A DNA stretch of 64,000 nt from Kutzneria sp. CA-103260 (GTDB lineage Bacteria; Actinomycetota; Actinomycetes; Mycobacteriales; Pseudonocardiaceae), in the NCBI RefSeq assembly GCF_018263855.1, contig NZ_CP073318.1, forward strand, positions 5,580,001 through 5,644,000. Direction: 5' to 3'. Made by a program: the position numbers and the translations under genes. Positions 29,096-38,148 of this stretch are shown here, in pieces; within the stretch, counting starts at the first letter, position 1, and every line of letters begins with the position of its first letter. A model generated the notes under the pieces. It made no database searches, was not told the origin of the DNA, and worked only from the letters and a program-made list of their open reading frames with translations.

Positions 29096-32000
29096 TCAGG
29101 AACAGGTGGGGTGGTAGTCAAGATCGGGCATGAGCTGCTCCCATCGGGCGCGGGTGATGGTCCCGATCAGCGTGCAGTCGTGAGCGATGACTCGAGCGGG
29201 ATCTGGATCCCACAGGCGTACCGTCGTGTCGTCGCTGGCGGTGGCGAGGGTGTGGCCGTCGGAGCTGAACGCCACCGATCCGACGGGGCCGGTGTGGCCG
29301 GTCAGGGTGGCAATCACACTGCGGCTGGCGACATCCCATAGCCGCACCGTCGTGTCGTCGCTGGCGGTGGCCAGAGTGTGGCCATCGGGGCTGAACGCCA
29401 CGCTGAGGACGGGGCCGTTGTGGCCGGTGAGGGTGGCAATCACACTGCGGCTGGCAACGTCCCACAGCCGCACCGTCTTGTCGGCGCTGGTGGTGGCCAA
29501 GGTGCGACCGTCGGGACTAAACGCCACCGATGTGACGGGGCTGGTGTGGCCGGTGAGGGTGGCAATCACACTGCGGCTGGCAACGTCCCACAGCCGCACC
29601 GTCTTGTCGGCGCTGGTGGTGGCCAGAGTGCGACCGTCAGGACTAAACGCCACCGATTCGACGTCGTAGGTGTGGCCTGTGAGGATGGCGATCTGATTGT
29701 GGCTGGCAACGTCCCACAGCCGCGTCGTTGTGTCGGCGCTGGTGGTGGCCAGAGTGTGGCCATCGGGACTGAACGCCACGCTGAGGACGGGGCCGTTGTG
29801 GCCGGTGAGAGTGGCAATCACACTGCGGCTGGCAACGTCCCACAGCCGCACCGTCTTGTCGGCGCTGGTGGTGGCCAGAGTGCGACCGTCAGGACTAAAC
29901 GCCACCGATGTGACGAGGCCGTTGTGGCCTGTGAGGGTGGCGATCTGATTGTGGGTGGCAACGTCCCACAGCCGCACCGTCTTGTCGTCGCTAGCGGTGG
30001 CCATAGTGCGCCCATCGGGACTGAACGCCAAGCAGTGTATGGACGTGGCTGGGTAAGGAGTGAGAACGGGATCGTTGATCTTCCATAGCACTACGCTGTC
30101 GGCACTGGTGGTGGCCAGGGTGTGGCCATCGGGACTGGACGCCACGCTATAGACGGGGCTGGTGTGGCCGGTGAGGATGGCAATCACACTGCGGCTGGCA
30201 ACGTCCCACAGCCGCACCGTCTTGTCGTAGCTGGCGGTGGCCAGAGTGCGACCGTCAGGACTAAACGCTACCGATGCGACGTCGTAGGTGTGGCCGGTGA
30301 GAGTGGCAATCACACTGCGGCTGGCAACGTCCCACAGCCGCACCGTCTTGTCGTCGCCGGCGGTGGCCAGAGTGCGACCGTCAGGACTAAACGCCACCGA
30401 TGTGACGGGGCTGGTGTGGCCGGTGAGAGTGGCAATCACACTGCGGCTGGCAACGTCCCACAGCCGCACCGTCTTGTCGTCGCCGGCGGTGGCCAGAGTG
30501 CGACCGTCAGGACTAAACGCCACCGATGTGACGGGGCTGGTGTGGCCGGTGAGGATGGCAATCACACTGCGGCTGGCAACGTCCCACAATCGCGTCGTGG
30601 TGTCGTCGCTGGTGGTGGCCAGAGTGTGGCCGTCGGGACTGAATGCCACCGATGTGACGGGGCTGGTGTGGCCGGTGAGGATGGCAATCACACTGCGGCT
30701 GGCAACGTCCCACAGCCGCACCGTCTTGTCGTCGCCGGCGGTGGCCAGGATGCGACCATCAGGACTGAACGCCACCGATTCGACGAAGCCGTTGTGGCCG
30801 GTGAGGGTGACGATCTGACTATGGTTCGCGACGTCCCACAGCCGCGTCGTTGTGTCGGCGCTGGCGGTGGCCAGGATGCGACCATCAGGACTAAACGCCA
30901 CGCTGTCGACAGCGCCGGCGGGGAGGCGGGCCGCGAAGTACTGGCTTTGGCTGCTCAGCAGCGCACTACGTGCCTCGACCAGGTCAGGGTCTTGATGGAA
31001 GGCTTCGACCGCGAGCAGCATCGACGCGTCCGGCTGTCCCGCAGCCAATGCGGTGGATTGCGCTATCAGCTTGCCGACCAGGACGATTCGGCCTCGGTCC
31101 ACAGCGGTCTGGCGTTGGTAGACAGCCACTCCGCTCGCGGCCAGGGCCAGCACGAGCAGGACGACCAGCGTCGAGACAAGCTGACGTCGGCGTCGAATGC
31201 CTCGCCGGGCAGCATGGTCGCTGGCGTCCAGGAACGCCCGTTCGAGGGCGTTGAGGGGATCACGCTGATGGGCAGTGTCGGCCCAGTCACGCGCTAGACC
31301 CAGGCGGGTGCCGCGGTAGAGCGCTCCAGGATCACGGTCCAGCGAGTCCCATGCCTGGGCCGTCTCGGTGAGCTGTCGGTGGATCCGTAGCCCTTCGCGG
31401 TCCTCGGTCAGCCAGTCCCTCAGCCGCGGCCACGCGCGGATCAGCGCCTCGTGGGCGATCTCCACACTGTCGATGTCCACGGTGACCAGCCGCGCCCGGG
31501 CCAAGGTGTCGATCACGGCGGCGGTGGTCGGGTCGTCGTGGTCGAGTTCGCTGCGGGAGACGCGGCGCTTGGTGTCCTCGGTGCCCTCGCTCAGGGCGAC
31601 CAACCGACCGAAGATCTGCCGCGCGAGATGCCGCTGCTGGTCGTCCAGGCTGGCGTAGGCCTGTTCGGCGGTGCGGGCGATGGCGCGGTGGATGCCGCCG
31701 GCCGCGTCGTATCCGATCAGGGTGAGAGCGTTGCCGCGGCGGCGGCGCCAGGTCTCCAGCAGGGCGTGGGACAGCAGCGGCAGCACACCGGGCTGGCCGG
31801 TGGCATCGCCGATCAGACGCGACACCAACGCGCCCTCGACGCTGTAGCCGAACCGGACCGCCGGCCCGGTGATCACGGTGCGCAGTTCGTCGGTGCTCAT
31901 CGGACCGACCAGCACCTGCGCCTCCCGCAGCGCCGCCACCAACTCACGGTGCCCGGCGCAGTGGGCGTAGAAGTCGGCCCGCACGGCCAGCACCACCCGG

Positions 32001-32701
32001 GTGCGGCTGCCAGGCTCGCGCACCGCCTCCAACAGGGTGGTGATGAACCGCTCCTGGATGGCCAGGTCGGGGCAGAGGGTGAACAGTTCCTCGAACTGGT
32101 CCACCACCAGCAGCACATCGGTGTCCGACGGGCGGGCGTTGAGGGCCTGGCGAAGTCGGGATTCCGGCTCGGTACCAGGGGTGACCAGCACGGGTGAGCA
32201 TTCCTCGCGCACCGTCGGGAGCAATCCCGCGCGCAGCAGGGAGGACTTACCTGATCCAGACGCCCCGACTACCGCGAGGAACCGGTGCCGTTCCAGCGTG
32301 CCCACCAACTCGGCGACCAACTGCTCCCGGCCGAAGAACCGATCGGCGTCCTCCGGGCTGAACGCGGCCAATCCCACATACGGCACCGCTGCGTCTGTTT
32401 CGTGAAATTCGGTGCTGACCTCCAGGGCCTTCGGCGCGGTCTCGGCGGCTGCTTCCCGCCACTGCTTCTCCCATTCCTGTTCGTCGCCATCGCAGGCCCG
32501 CACGTACGCCAGGGTGACCGCCAAGCTCGGCAGGTCACGGCCGCCGGCGGCTTTGGCCAGCGTCGCCTGCGAGTAGTGCGCGCGCCGCGCCAGCTGCCGA
32601 TAGGTCGGGCTGCCCGCCTTCTCCCGCAATCGGCGCAGCTCCCATGCGAACCGCGGCACCACTCCCGCGTCCGGGTCCAGGGGACTTTCCGGCCGTGGCA
32701 T
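29096..32701 (-). CDS. HTH-nSTAND NTPase-transmembrane-WD40 giant protein
   Basis: 1201 residues. An N-terminal XRE-like helix-turn-helix (residues 20-60, YRQLARRAHYSQATLAKAAG) is followed by PYVGLAAFSPEDADRFFGRE. A STAND NTPase follows with Walker A VVGASGSGKSSLL (about 145) and Walker B VLLVVDQFEELFTL (about 195). A single membrane-like helix lies near 508-530 (LVVLLVLALAASGVAV). Fourteen WD40 repeats (about 595-1175) end in a Cys-containing tail. Repeat 7 is degenerate, suggesting two seven-bladed propellers. A purine-rich GGAGGAAGGG precedes the ATG. The family includes signalling and anti-phage NTPases that sense a ligand through the repeats and oligomerise; the effector here, if any, is not obvious. 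It stands alone without operon partners. Confidence 0.9.
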   Translation of the reverse strand: MPRPESPLDPDAGVVPRFAWELRRLREKAGSPTYRQLARRAHYSQATLAKAAGGRDLPSLAVTLAYVRACDGDEQEWEKQWREAAAETAPKALEVSTEFHETDAAVPYVGLAAFSPEDADRFFGREQLVAELVGTLERHRFLAVVGASGSGKSSLLRAGLLPTVREECSPVLVTPGTEPESRLRQALNARPSDTDVLLVVDQFEELFTLCPDLAIQERFITTLLEAVREPGSRTRVVLAVRADFYAHCAGHRELVAALREAQVLVGPMSTDELRTVITGPAVRFGYSVEGALVSRLIGDATGQPGVLPLLSHALLETWRRRRGNALTLIGYDAAGGIHRAIARTAEQAYASLDDQQRHLARQIFGRLVALSEGTEDTKRRVSRSELDHDDPTTAAVIDTLARARLVTVDIDSVEIAHEALIRAWPRLRDWLTEDREGLRIHRQLTETAQAWDSLDRDPGALYRGTRLGLARDWADTAHQRDPLNALERAFLDASDHAARRGIRRRRQLVSTLVVLLVLALAASGVAVYQRQTAVDRGRIVLVGKLIAQSTALAAGQPDASMLLAVEAFHQDPDLVEARSALLSSQSQYFAARLPAGAVDSVAFSPDGRILATASADTTTRLWDVANHSQIVTLTGHNGFVESVAFSPDGRILATAGDDKTVRLWDVASRSVIAILTGHTSPVTSVAFSPDGHTLATTSDDTTTRLWDVASRSVIAILTGHTSPVTSVAFSPDGRTLATAGDDKTVRLWDVASRSVIATLTGHTSPVTSVAFSPDGRTLATAGDDKTVRLWDVASRSVIATLTGHTYDVASVAFSPDGRTLATASYDKTVRLWDVASRSVIAILTGHTSPVYSVASSPDGHTLATTSADSVVLWKINDPVLTPYPATSIHCLAFSPDGRTMATASDDKTVRLWDVATHNQIATLTGHNGLVTSVAFSPDGRTLATTSADKTVRLWDVASRSVIATLTGHNGPVLSVAFSPDGHTLATTSADTTTRLWDVASHNQIAILTGHTYDVESVAFSPDGRTLATTSADKTVRLWDVASRSVIATLTGHTSPVTSVAFSPDGRTLATTSADKTVRLWDVASRSVIATLTGHNGPVLSVAFSPDGHTLATASDDTTVRLWDVASRSVIATLTGHTGPVGSVAFSSDGHTLATASDDTTVRLWDPDPARVIAHDCTLIGTITRARWEQLMPDLDYHPTCS
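29215..30910 (-). repeat. Array of near-identical 126-bp WD40-coding units
   Basis: About 13 consecutive 126-base units within the giant gene share long identical stretches at DNA level (for example the segments encoding LWDVASRSVIA and VAFSPDGRTLAT). Variation is concentrated at the codons after LAT (TSADK, AGDDK, ASDDT, TSDDT) and after LTGH (TSPVTS, NGPVLS, TYDVES, TGPVGS). This is coding and not a CRISPR array. Confidence 0.85.
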
Positions 32702-33506
32702 CCCTTCCTCCCTCCCTTCCCTGCTCGCACCGGGTTATCTCGCGTTGTTTCCCCAGCTCGCACGCCGACACGCGACAACATCCCTGGCAGTACATCTGGT
32801 TCTAGAACGACATCAGCCCGACACAGCCAGGAAGGGACCGCTAGTGACCGGAGCAGACACACCCCATCGCGCACAGAGGGGACAGCAGGGCCGTGGCCGG
32901 CTCCAGGCCAGTCCATACCCGACACCACACAGCGGCACCAATGGAGTGGCCTTTGAGGGGATGGTTCGCATGGTGCATGACCTCGCTCGGTTCCGTGGCG
33001 GACTGGGTGATCCCGGTGAGGATCCAGTCAAGCAATTCTCGGATCTACTGGTGTCCCGAGTGGTGTGCCGTCGGCGGCGACAAGCTGCCACTGGCGCGGA
33101 TGCGCTCCTGCCGGATCCTCCAACTGCGCGTGCGACACCACCGGCAGCACACCCGCCTGCAGCGGTGAGCACGTGGGAACTTCCGCGGCAGCACACGCCC
33201 CGTGACGGCCGTGGGCCCCCGACGACTGTGAACACCACAGGCCAGGCCCGGCAATCCGACAGAGATCACGTTCACGCGTCTTTCGTTGGCGCACCAGTCA
33301 CCGCGGTTTCCGCGCATACATCAGGTGGTGACACCTGAAGCACGGGTTATGCGGGAAGCTCCGGTTGCCGCCAGTCCCGATCCTTTCAACCTTTTCCTTT
33401 TCCTTTGTTTCGCGGCTCGCGCCTGCCTGCGATGCGACGCCGCCGCGATCTCACCGGCGTCGACCCTTGTCTGGCGTCACACAAATTACGAAGGTGATGA
33501 TTGTTC
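32702..33506. other. Gene-poor stretch upstream of the WD40 gene and cutinase
   Basis: About 800 bases between divergent genes. Short frames exist on both strands (for example plus 32893-33168), but none shows a recognisable family, ribosome site or conserved motif. No repeat copy or tRNA was found. Confidence 0.4.
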
Positions 33507-34193
33507 ATGTATTCATTTCTCGGTCGTATGCAACATTGGCTGCCCGCGCTGCTTATCGCAGCGGTTATCGCGCCACTGGGCACTGCGAGTTTGTCCACTG
33601 CGGTCGCACCGGCGGCCCCGGCTGCTCCGGTCGCCTCGTGCGCCGCCGTTGACGTCGTCGTGGCCCGCGGCACCTGGGAGCCCGGCGCACTCGGCTGGAT
33701 CGTCGGCGGCCCGGCGTTCTCCGCCCTACACCACAAGCTGCCGTCGACGTCACTGAGCAGTTACCCGGTGAACTACCCGGCCAACCTCAACCAGCCAAAG
33801 TCAGTACAGCAAGGCAACCGCGACCTGGTCGAGCACGTCACGAACCAGGCTCACGCATGCCCTCACCAGCGGTTCATCCTGGTCGGCTACTCCCAGGGCG
33901 CCAACGTCGTGGACAACTCACTGGGGATCAGCAGCGACGGGGCCCTCGTCGGTGGACCGATCGTAGCCACCATTCCCGCCTCGATTGAGCCCAGGATCGC
34001 CGCCGTGCTCCTGTTCGGCAACCCCATCCACGCCCACGGCAAAAGCATTACCGGCACCTATTATACCCGCACCAAGGAATACTGCGCTCACCGCGACCTG
34101 ATCTGCACGAAGGGCATCGACCCGTTTCCTCATTTCAGCTACGGGCTGCTCTATGTCAAAGACGCGGCCGCCTTCGCCGCCAGCAAACTCTGA
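33507..34193 (+). CDS. Secreted cutinase family esterase
   Basis: About 228 residues. A signal peptide (LPALLIAAVIAPLGTASLST) is followed by a mature cutinase fold starting at CAAVDVVVARGTWEPG. The catalytic Ser is in ILVGYSQGANVVD, the Asp in HRDLICTKG and the His in DPFPHFSYG. The paired cysteines (SCAAVD/HACPHQ and YCAHRDLIC) fit the two family disulphides. It likely hydrolyses extracellular esters or lipids. ATG 33507 has GAAGG 12 bases upstream; TTG 33501 is an alternative at better spacing. Confidence 0.92.
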   Translation: MYSFLGRMQHWLPALLIAAVIAPLGTASLSTAVAPAAPAAPVASCAAVDVVVARGTWEPGALGWIVGGPAFSALHHKLPSTSLSSYPVNYPANLNQPKSVQQGNRDLVEHVTNQAHACPHQRFILVGYSQGANVVDNSLGISSDGALVGGPIVATIPASIEPRIAAVLLFGNPIHAHGKSITGTYYTRTKEYCAHRDLICTKGIDPFPHFSYGLLYVKDAAAFAASKL

Positions 34194-34299
34194 CCCCGTA
34201 GCAACGCAAAGCCATCAGGTGCCACCGCACCCGGGCGACACCGCGGATCTCGTGACCAAGGCCTGAAAGCCGGCCCGATTTCCCTTCCACCAACACGAA

Positions 34300-34335
34300 T
34301 CCCGGGCACGCAGGCACTGTCCAGCGTGCCCGGGA
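34300..34335 (+). terminator. Hairpin between cutinase and P450 genes
   Basis: 12-bp perfect stem TCCCGGGCACGC with its complement and a 12-base loop, 22 bases before the P450 start. Confidence 0.6.
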
Positions 34336-34357
34336 ACCAACCGACGTAAGGAGTGAC

Positions 34358-35572
34358 ATGCCCACCCAGGCCCACGACACCAGCCTCGCCCCCCAACCCC
34401 TCGAGCCCCCACCCGGCTGCCCCTTCGAGCCACCGACAGAACTCACCCGACTGCGCACCGAGGCCCCCATCAGCAAGGTGGCGCTGCACGACGGCACCTG
34501 GGCCTGGCTCGTCACCCGGCACGCCGACATCCGCGCCGTTCTCGGCGACCACGAGCACTTCAGCTCGATGACCACGGCACCCGGCTACCCCGTCAGCGGA
34601 ATGACGGGCGGCGAGGTCGCCAGCACGAGCGGCGGCCTGATCCGGATGGACCCACCGGAGCACACCCGCCTCCGGCACATGGTGACCAAGGAGTTCATGG
34701 TCAAGCGGATCGCCACGCTGGAACCGTCGATCGAGGCGTTCACCGAGCAACTCTGCGACGCCATGGACCACGCCGAACGCCCGGTCGACCTGGTCAAGGC
34801 GCTGGCCCTGCCGTTGCCCTCGCTCGTGATCAGCCTGCTGCTGGGCGTGCCGGACGAAGACCACGCCACGTTCCAGCACCTCACCGGCGTTCTGCTGTCT
34901 CGCACCACCAACCCGAAGCAGCACCTCGCCGCCGGACGTGAACTGGTCGACTACCTCGACCGGTTGGTGGCCTCCAAGCAGGAGCACCCCGGCGAGGACA
35001 TCCTCGGTCGCCTGATCGTTGACGAGGGTCAGCTGACCCACCGAGAACTCGTCGCGTTCGCCGGGATCCTTCTGGTCGCCGGCCACGAAACCACCGCCAA
35101 CATGATCGGCCTGAGCGCCCTCACCCTGATGCGCGATCCCGAGCTGGCCCAGCGGTTGCGCGACGACCCGGCGCTGATCCCCGGCGCCGTCGAGGAACTG
35201 CTGCGTTTCCACTCCATCATCCGCAACGGCCCGCGCCGGGCGGTGCTGGCCGACACCGAGGTGGGCGGACAGCTGTTTCGGGCGGGCGAGGGCGTGATCG
35301 TCGCGATTCACAGCGCGAATCGCGACCCGGAGGCCTTCTCCGACCCCGACCGCCTGGACATCACCCGTCCCAACGCCCAGCACCACGTCGCATTCGGCTA
35401 CGGCATCCACGGATGCCTCGGACAGTCACTGGCCCGCGCCGAACTGCGGATCGTCATCGAAGGGCTGCTGCGCCGCTACCCGACGATGCGCCTTGCCGTG
35501 CCGCTGGAGGACGTCCCGTTCCGCAGCGACATGACCATCTACGGCGCCCACGAGCTGCCGGTCACGTGGTGA
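34358..35572 (+). CDS. Cytochrome P450
   Basis: 404 residues, soluble class I bacterial P450. The I-helix oxygen-binding motif is LLVAGHETTANM (about 243), the K-helix EELLR pair is GAVEELLRFHS, and the heme-binding loop is VAFGYGIHGCLGQSLARAEL with the axial Cys (about 352). ATG 34358 has AAGGAG 6 bases upstream. It is the first gene of an operon with a ferredoxin and a ferredoxin reductase, which provide the whole NAD(P)H electron chain. It resembles actinomycete CYP105/CYP107-like monooxygenases; the substrate is unknown. Confidence 0.95.
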   Translation: MPTQAHDTSLAPQPLEPPPGCPFEPPTELTRLRTEAPISKVALHDGTWAWLVTRHADIRAVLGDHEHFSSMTTAPGYPVSGMTGGEVASTSGGLIRMDPPEHTRLRHMVTKEFMVKRIATLEPSIEAFTEQLCDAMDHAERPVDLVKALALPLPSLVISLLLGVPDEDHATFQHLTGVLLSRTTNPKQHLAAGRELVDYLDRLVASKQEHPGEDILGRLIVDEGQLTHRELVAFAGILLVAGHETTANMIGLSALTLMRDPELAQRLRDDPALIPGAVEELLRFHSIIRNGPRRAVLADTEVGGQLFRAGEGVIVAIHSANRDPEAFSDPDRLDITRPNAQHHVAFGYGIHGCLGQSLARAELRIVIEGLLRRYPTMRLAVPLEDVPFRSDMTIYGAHELPVTW

Positions 35573-35604
35573 CCACTTCCACCATCTCAGTTCAGGAGAC
35601 GACC

Positions 35605-35802
35605 ATGCAGATCACCGTTGAGCAGGACAAGTGTTGTGGCGCGGGGCAGTGCGTGCTGCTCGCGCCGGAGGTGTTCGACCAGCGCGACGAGGACGGCATC
35701 GTCGAGCTGCTGCAGGACAACCCGCCGGCCGGGCTGCACGACGCCGTCCGTCAGGCCGCCCAGGTGTGCCCGGCGCACGCGATCACCGTGGCGGAATCGT
35801 GA
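35605..35802 (+). CDS. [3Fe-4S]/[4Fe-4S] ferredoxin for the P450
   Basis: 65 residues with the short P450-type ferredoxin pattern: CCGAGQCVLLAPEVFDQRDE and a distal CPAHAITV. Cluster cysteines are the first Cys pair region, C16 and the CP Cys; one position of the fourth-Cys motif is Ala-Gly as in [3Fe-4S] types. CAGGAGAC precedes the ATG. It lies 32 bases after the P450 gene and overlaps the reductase start by 4 bases. It shuttles electrons to the P450. Confidence 0.92.
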   Translation: MQITVEQDKCCGAGQCVLLAPEVFDQRDEDGIVELLQDNPPAGLHDAVRQAAQVCPAHAITVAES

Positions 35803-36992
35803 TCGCCGTCGTCGGCGCATCGGCCGCCGGGCTCACCGCGGCCCAGACGCTGCGCCGTGAGGGCTACCACGGCCCGCTCACGGTGATCGGCGACGAGGAC
35901 CGCATGCCCTACGACCGTCCGCCGCTGTCCAAGCAGATCCTTTCCGGTGCCTGGGGACCAGAAAAGGTGACTATTTCGTCCACTGTGGACGCCGAATGGC
36001 TGCTCGGCGTGCGGGCGACGGGGCTGGACCTCTCGGCTCGGCGGCTCGCACTGTCCACAGGTAACACGCTTGAGTACGACGGGCTGGTGATCGCGACCGG
36101 GGTCAGGCCGCGGCGGCTGCCCTTCGGGCAGGATCTGGCCGGCGTGCACGTGTTGCACACGCTGGACGACACGTTGGCGTTCAAGGCGGACCTGGCGACG
36201 GCACGGTCGGTCGTGATCGTCGGGGCCGGCTTCATTGGTTCCGAGGTCGCCGCCGTCGCCAGCGGCAAGGGCGTGGCCGTCACCATCGTCGACCCGCTGC
36301 CGGCGCCGATGGTCACCCAGTTCGGGCCGTGGGTCGGCGGCCTGGTCGGCAAGCTGCACGCCGACCACGGCGTCCGGCTGCGCATGGGCGTCGGCGTGAC
36401 CGGGCTGGTCGGCGACGACCGGGTGAACGCGGTGGAGCTGTCCGACGGCTCCACGCTGCCGGCCGATGTCGTGCTCGTCGCGATCGGGTCGGTGCCGAAC
36501 ACGGAGTGGTTGGCGGGCAGCGGGTTGTCGCTCAGCAACGGCGTCGACTGCGACTCGCTGTGCCAGGCCGGTCCGGGCGTGGTCGCCGCGGGCGACGTCG
36601 CCTCGTGGACGCATCCGGCGCACGGCGTGCGGATGCGCGTCGAGCACCGGATGAACGCCACCGAGCAGGCCGTTGCGGCGGCGCGCACGCTGCTGGGCAA
36701 GGGCGAGCCGTACGCGCCGGTGCCGTACTTCTGGACCGACCAGTATGACGTCAAGATCCAGGCGTACGGCACGTTCCCGGCCGGCGCACGGCCCTCGGTC
36801 GCCGCCGGTGACGTCGGCTCCGGCCGGTTTGCCGCGCTGTTCGCCCAGGAGTGCCTGATCACCGGTGTGCTCGGCTGGAACCTGCCGCGCGACACCCGCC
36901 AGCTCCGCACCCGCATCGGCCTGCGGGCGCCGGATGCTCGGCCACGGGAATCCGCCGACTCCTCGCTGACCACGAACTCTGCCAGTCCCTAG
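35799..36992 (+). CDS. Ferredoxin reductase (FAD/NAD(P)H)
   Basis: 397 residues, pyridine nucleotide-disulphide oxidoreductase fold. FAD-binding is seen in VVGASAAGLTAAQTL and YDRPPLSKQILSG, NAD(P)-binding in VVIVGAGFIGSEVAAVASG, and the second FAD contact in VVAAGDVASW. The GTG start overlaps the ferredoxin stop (GTGA), so the three genes are co-translated. It transfers electrons from NAD(P)H to the ferredoxin. A terminator follows. Confidence 0.94.
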   Translation: MIAVVGASAAGLTAAQTLRREGYHGPLTVIGDEDRMPYDRPPLSKQILSGAWGPEKVTISSTVDAEWLLGVRATGLDLSARRLALSTGNTLEYDGLVIATGVRPRRLPFGQDLAGVHVLHTLDDTLAFKADLATARSVVIVGAGFIGSEVAAVASGKGVAVTIVDPLPAPMVTQFGPWVGGLVGKLHADHGVRLRMGVGVTGLVGDDRVNAVELSDGSTLPADVVLVAIGSVPNTEWLAGSGLSLSNGVDCDSLCQAGPGVVAAGDVASWTHPAHGVRMRVEHRMNATEQAVAAARTLLGKGEPYAPVPYFWTDQYDVKIQAYGTFPAGARPSVAAGDVGSGRFAALFAQECLITGVLGWNLPRDTRQLRTRIGLRAPDARPRESADSSLTTNSASP

Positions 36993-37046
36993 CGGTGGCT
37001 TCACGGACATGGGTAGATGTTGATGCCCTGTCCCAGTCAGACGGTG

Positions 37047-37081
37047 GAAACCACCCATGCCCCTGCCGCGTGGGTGGTTTC
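37047..37081 (+). terminator. Terminator after the P450 operon
   Basis: 11-bp stem GAAACCACCCA with its complement, 13-base loop, ending in GGTTTC. Confidence 0.7.
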
Positions 37082-37165
37082 GCGCGCGGCCAGCGCGAGG
37101 TTGGCCGCAGCAGCCAGCAGGGAGAAGTCGGCGGCGACTTTCACGCGTCCTTGGACACGAGCACG
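37075..37165 (-). pseudogene. Possible transposase C-terminal remnant
   Basis: The minus strand reads RRARVQGRVKVAADFSLLAA then AANLALAARE, resembling the end of DDE transposases. There is no other part of such a gene nearby, so this is weak. The remaining bases up to the NmrA-like gene show nothing. Confidence 0.25.
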
Positions 37166-37235
37166 GCGTCCACCAGCTGCGAACTCCGGACGTCCGCTAC
37201 TGCCGAGTTGAGCACGACCAGATCGAGTGCGGAAC

Positions 37236-38093
37236 TCAGGCGCTGATCCGGTCGGTGAGGAGGTCGGCGACCGTGCGTGGTTCGCGGCCCAGGAGTTCGG
37301 CCAGCAGCGGGTCGGTGTCGGCGAAGTGGCCGCTCCGCGCGGCGTGGAAGAACCGCAGCAGCATGTGGGCCATCGGCTCGGGTGTGCCGGTGGCGATCCG
37401 GTCGGCGAGCCACGTCTCGTCGGCTATGACGGCTCGGGTGATGTCGCGGCCGGTGAGTTCTGTTGTGGTCGTGGCGATGTCGGCAAAGGTGACGGCGCGG
37501 CGCGCGGTGAGCGTGACGGGGCCGTCGAAGGGGTGTTGCCTGGTAAGGATGATCGCGGCTGCTTCGGCTGCGTCGGCGCGGTCGGTCCAGGAGACGGGGC
37601 CGTCGGCCGGTGTGGCGATGACGCCGGTCTGCCGCCAGGGGCCGAGCAGCCAGTCGAGGCTGTGCGCGTAGAACCCGTTGCGAAGTGAGGTCCAGGCGAC
37701 CCCCGAGTCCGCGAGCAGCGCTTCGGTGGCGGCGTGCTCGTGCGCCGGGTCGAACGGGCTGTCGGCGCGTGCGTTTTGGTGACTGGTGTACAGGATGCGC
37801 TGTGCGCCCGCGGCGACCGCGGCCTCGATCGCGTTGCGGTGCAGGCCGATTCCGTCGCCGTCGGGGTCGTTCTGGGAGACCAGCAGTACCTGGTCGGCGC
37901 CCTCGAACGAGTCACGTAGTGCGGTCGGGTCGTCGTAGGAGCCCCGCCGTACGCGCACGCCGCGGTCGGCGAAATGCTGTGCCTTGGCGACGTCGCGGAC
38001 GCTGACGCCGAGCCGGTCTGCGGGGATGCGCTCAAGCAGGTGCTCGACGGTGGCGCCGCCCAGGGCTCCGGTCGCGCCGGTGATGACGATCAT
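37236..38093 (-). CDS. NmrA/QOR2-like NAD(P)-binding oxidoreductase
   Basis: 285 residues, atypical short-chain dehydrogenase. The N-terminal dinucleotide fold has ITGATGALGGATVEHLL. The region LYTSHQNARADSPFDPAHEH resembles NAD(P)H:quinone oxidoreductase 2 and NmrA-like proteins. The substrate region SWTDRADAAEAAAIIL is typical of the family. Either a quinone reductase or a redox-sensing regulator is possible. It lies 55 bases after a TetR gene on the same strand, which probably regulates it. Confidence 0.88.
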   Translation of the reverse strand: MIVITGATGALGGATVEHLLERIPADRLGVSVRDVAKAQHFADRGVRVRRGSYDDPTALRDSFEGADQVLLVSQNDPDGDGIGLHRNAIEAAVAAGAQRILYTSHQNARADSPFDPAHEHAATEALLADSGVAWTSLRNGFYAHSLDWLLGPWRQTGVIATPADGPVSWTDRADAAEAAAIILTRQHPFDGPVTLTARRAVTFADIATTTTELTGRDITRAVIADETWLADRIATGTPEPMAHMLLRFFHAARSGHFADTDPLLAELLGREPRTVADLLTDRISA

Positions 38094-38148
38094 GCTTGCT
38101 GCCTCCGTTGTGTCGAGGATCGATACCGTGCCGTCCAGGTTCCGCCGC

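Noticed and set aside
29215..30910. Regular repeats considered as a CRISPR array
   Set aside because: Unit length 126 bases and coding continuity show WD40 repeats; there are no short repeats with unique spacers.
30122..31297. Repetitive plus-strand frame with GNHTAAGNVPQPHR units
   Set aside because: This is the antisense translation of the WD40 repeats, not a repeat protein in its own right.
32893..33168. 91-codon plus-strand frame with CPEWCAVGGDK
   Set aside because: Cys-Pro-x-Trp-Cys is suggestive of small zinc proteins, but there is no start context or family match and the neighbouring frames are equally open.
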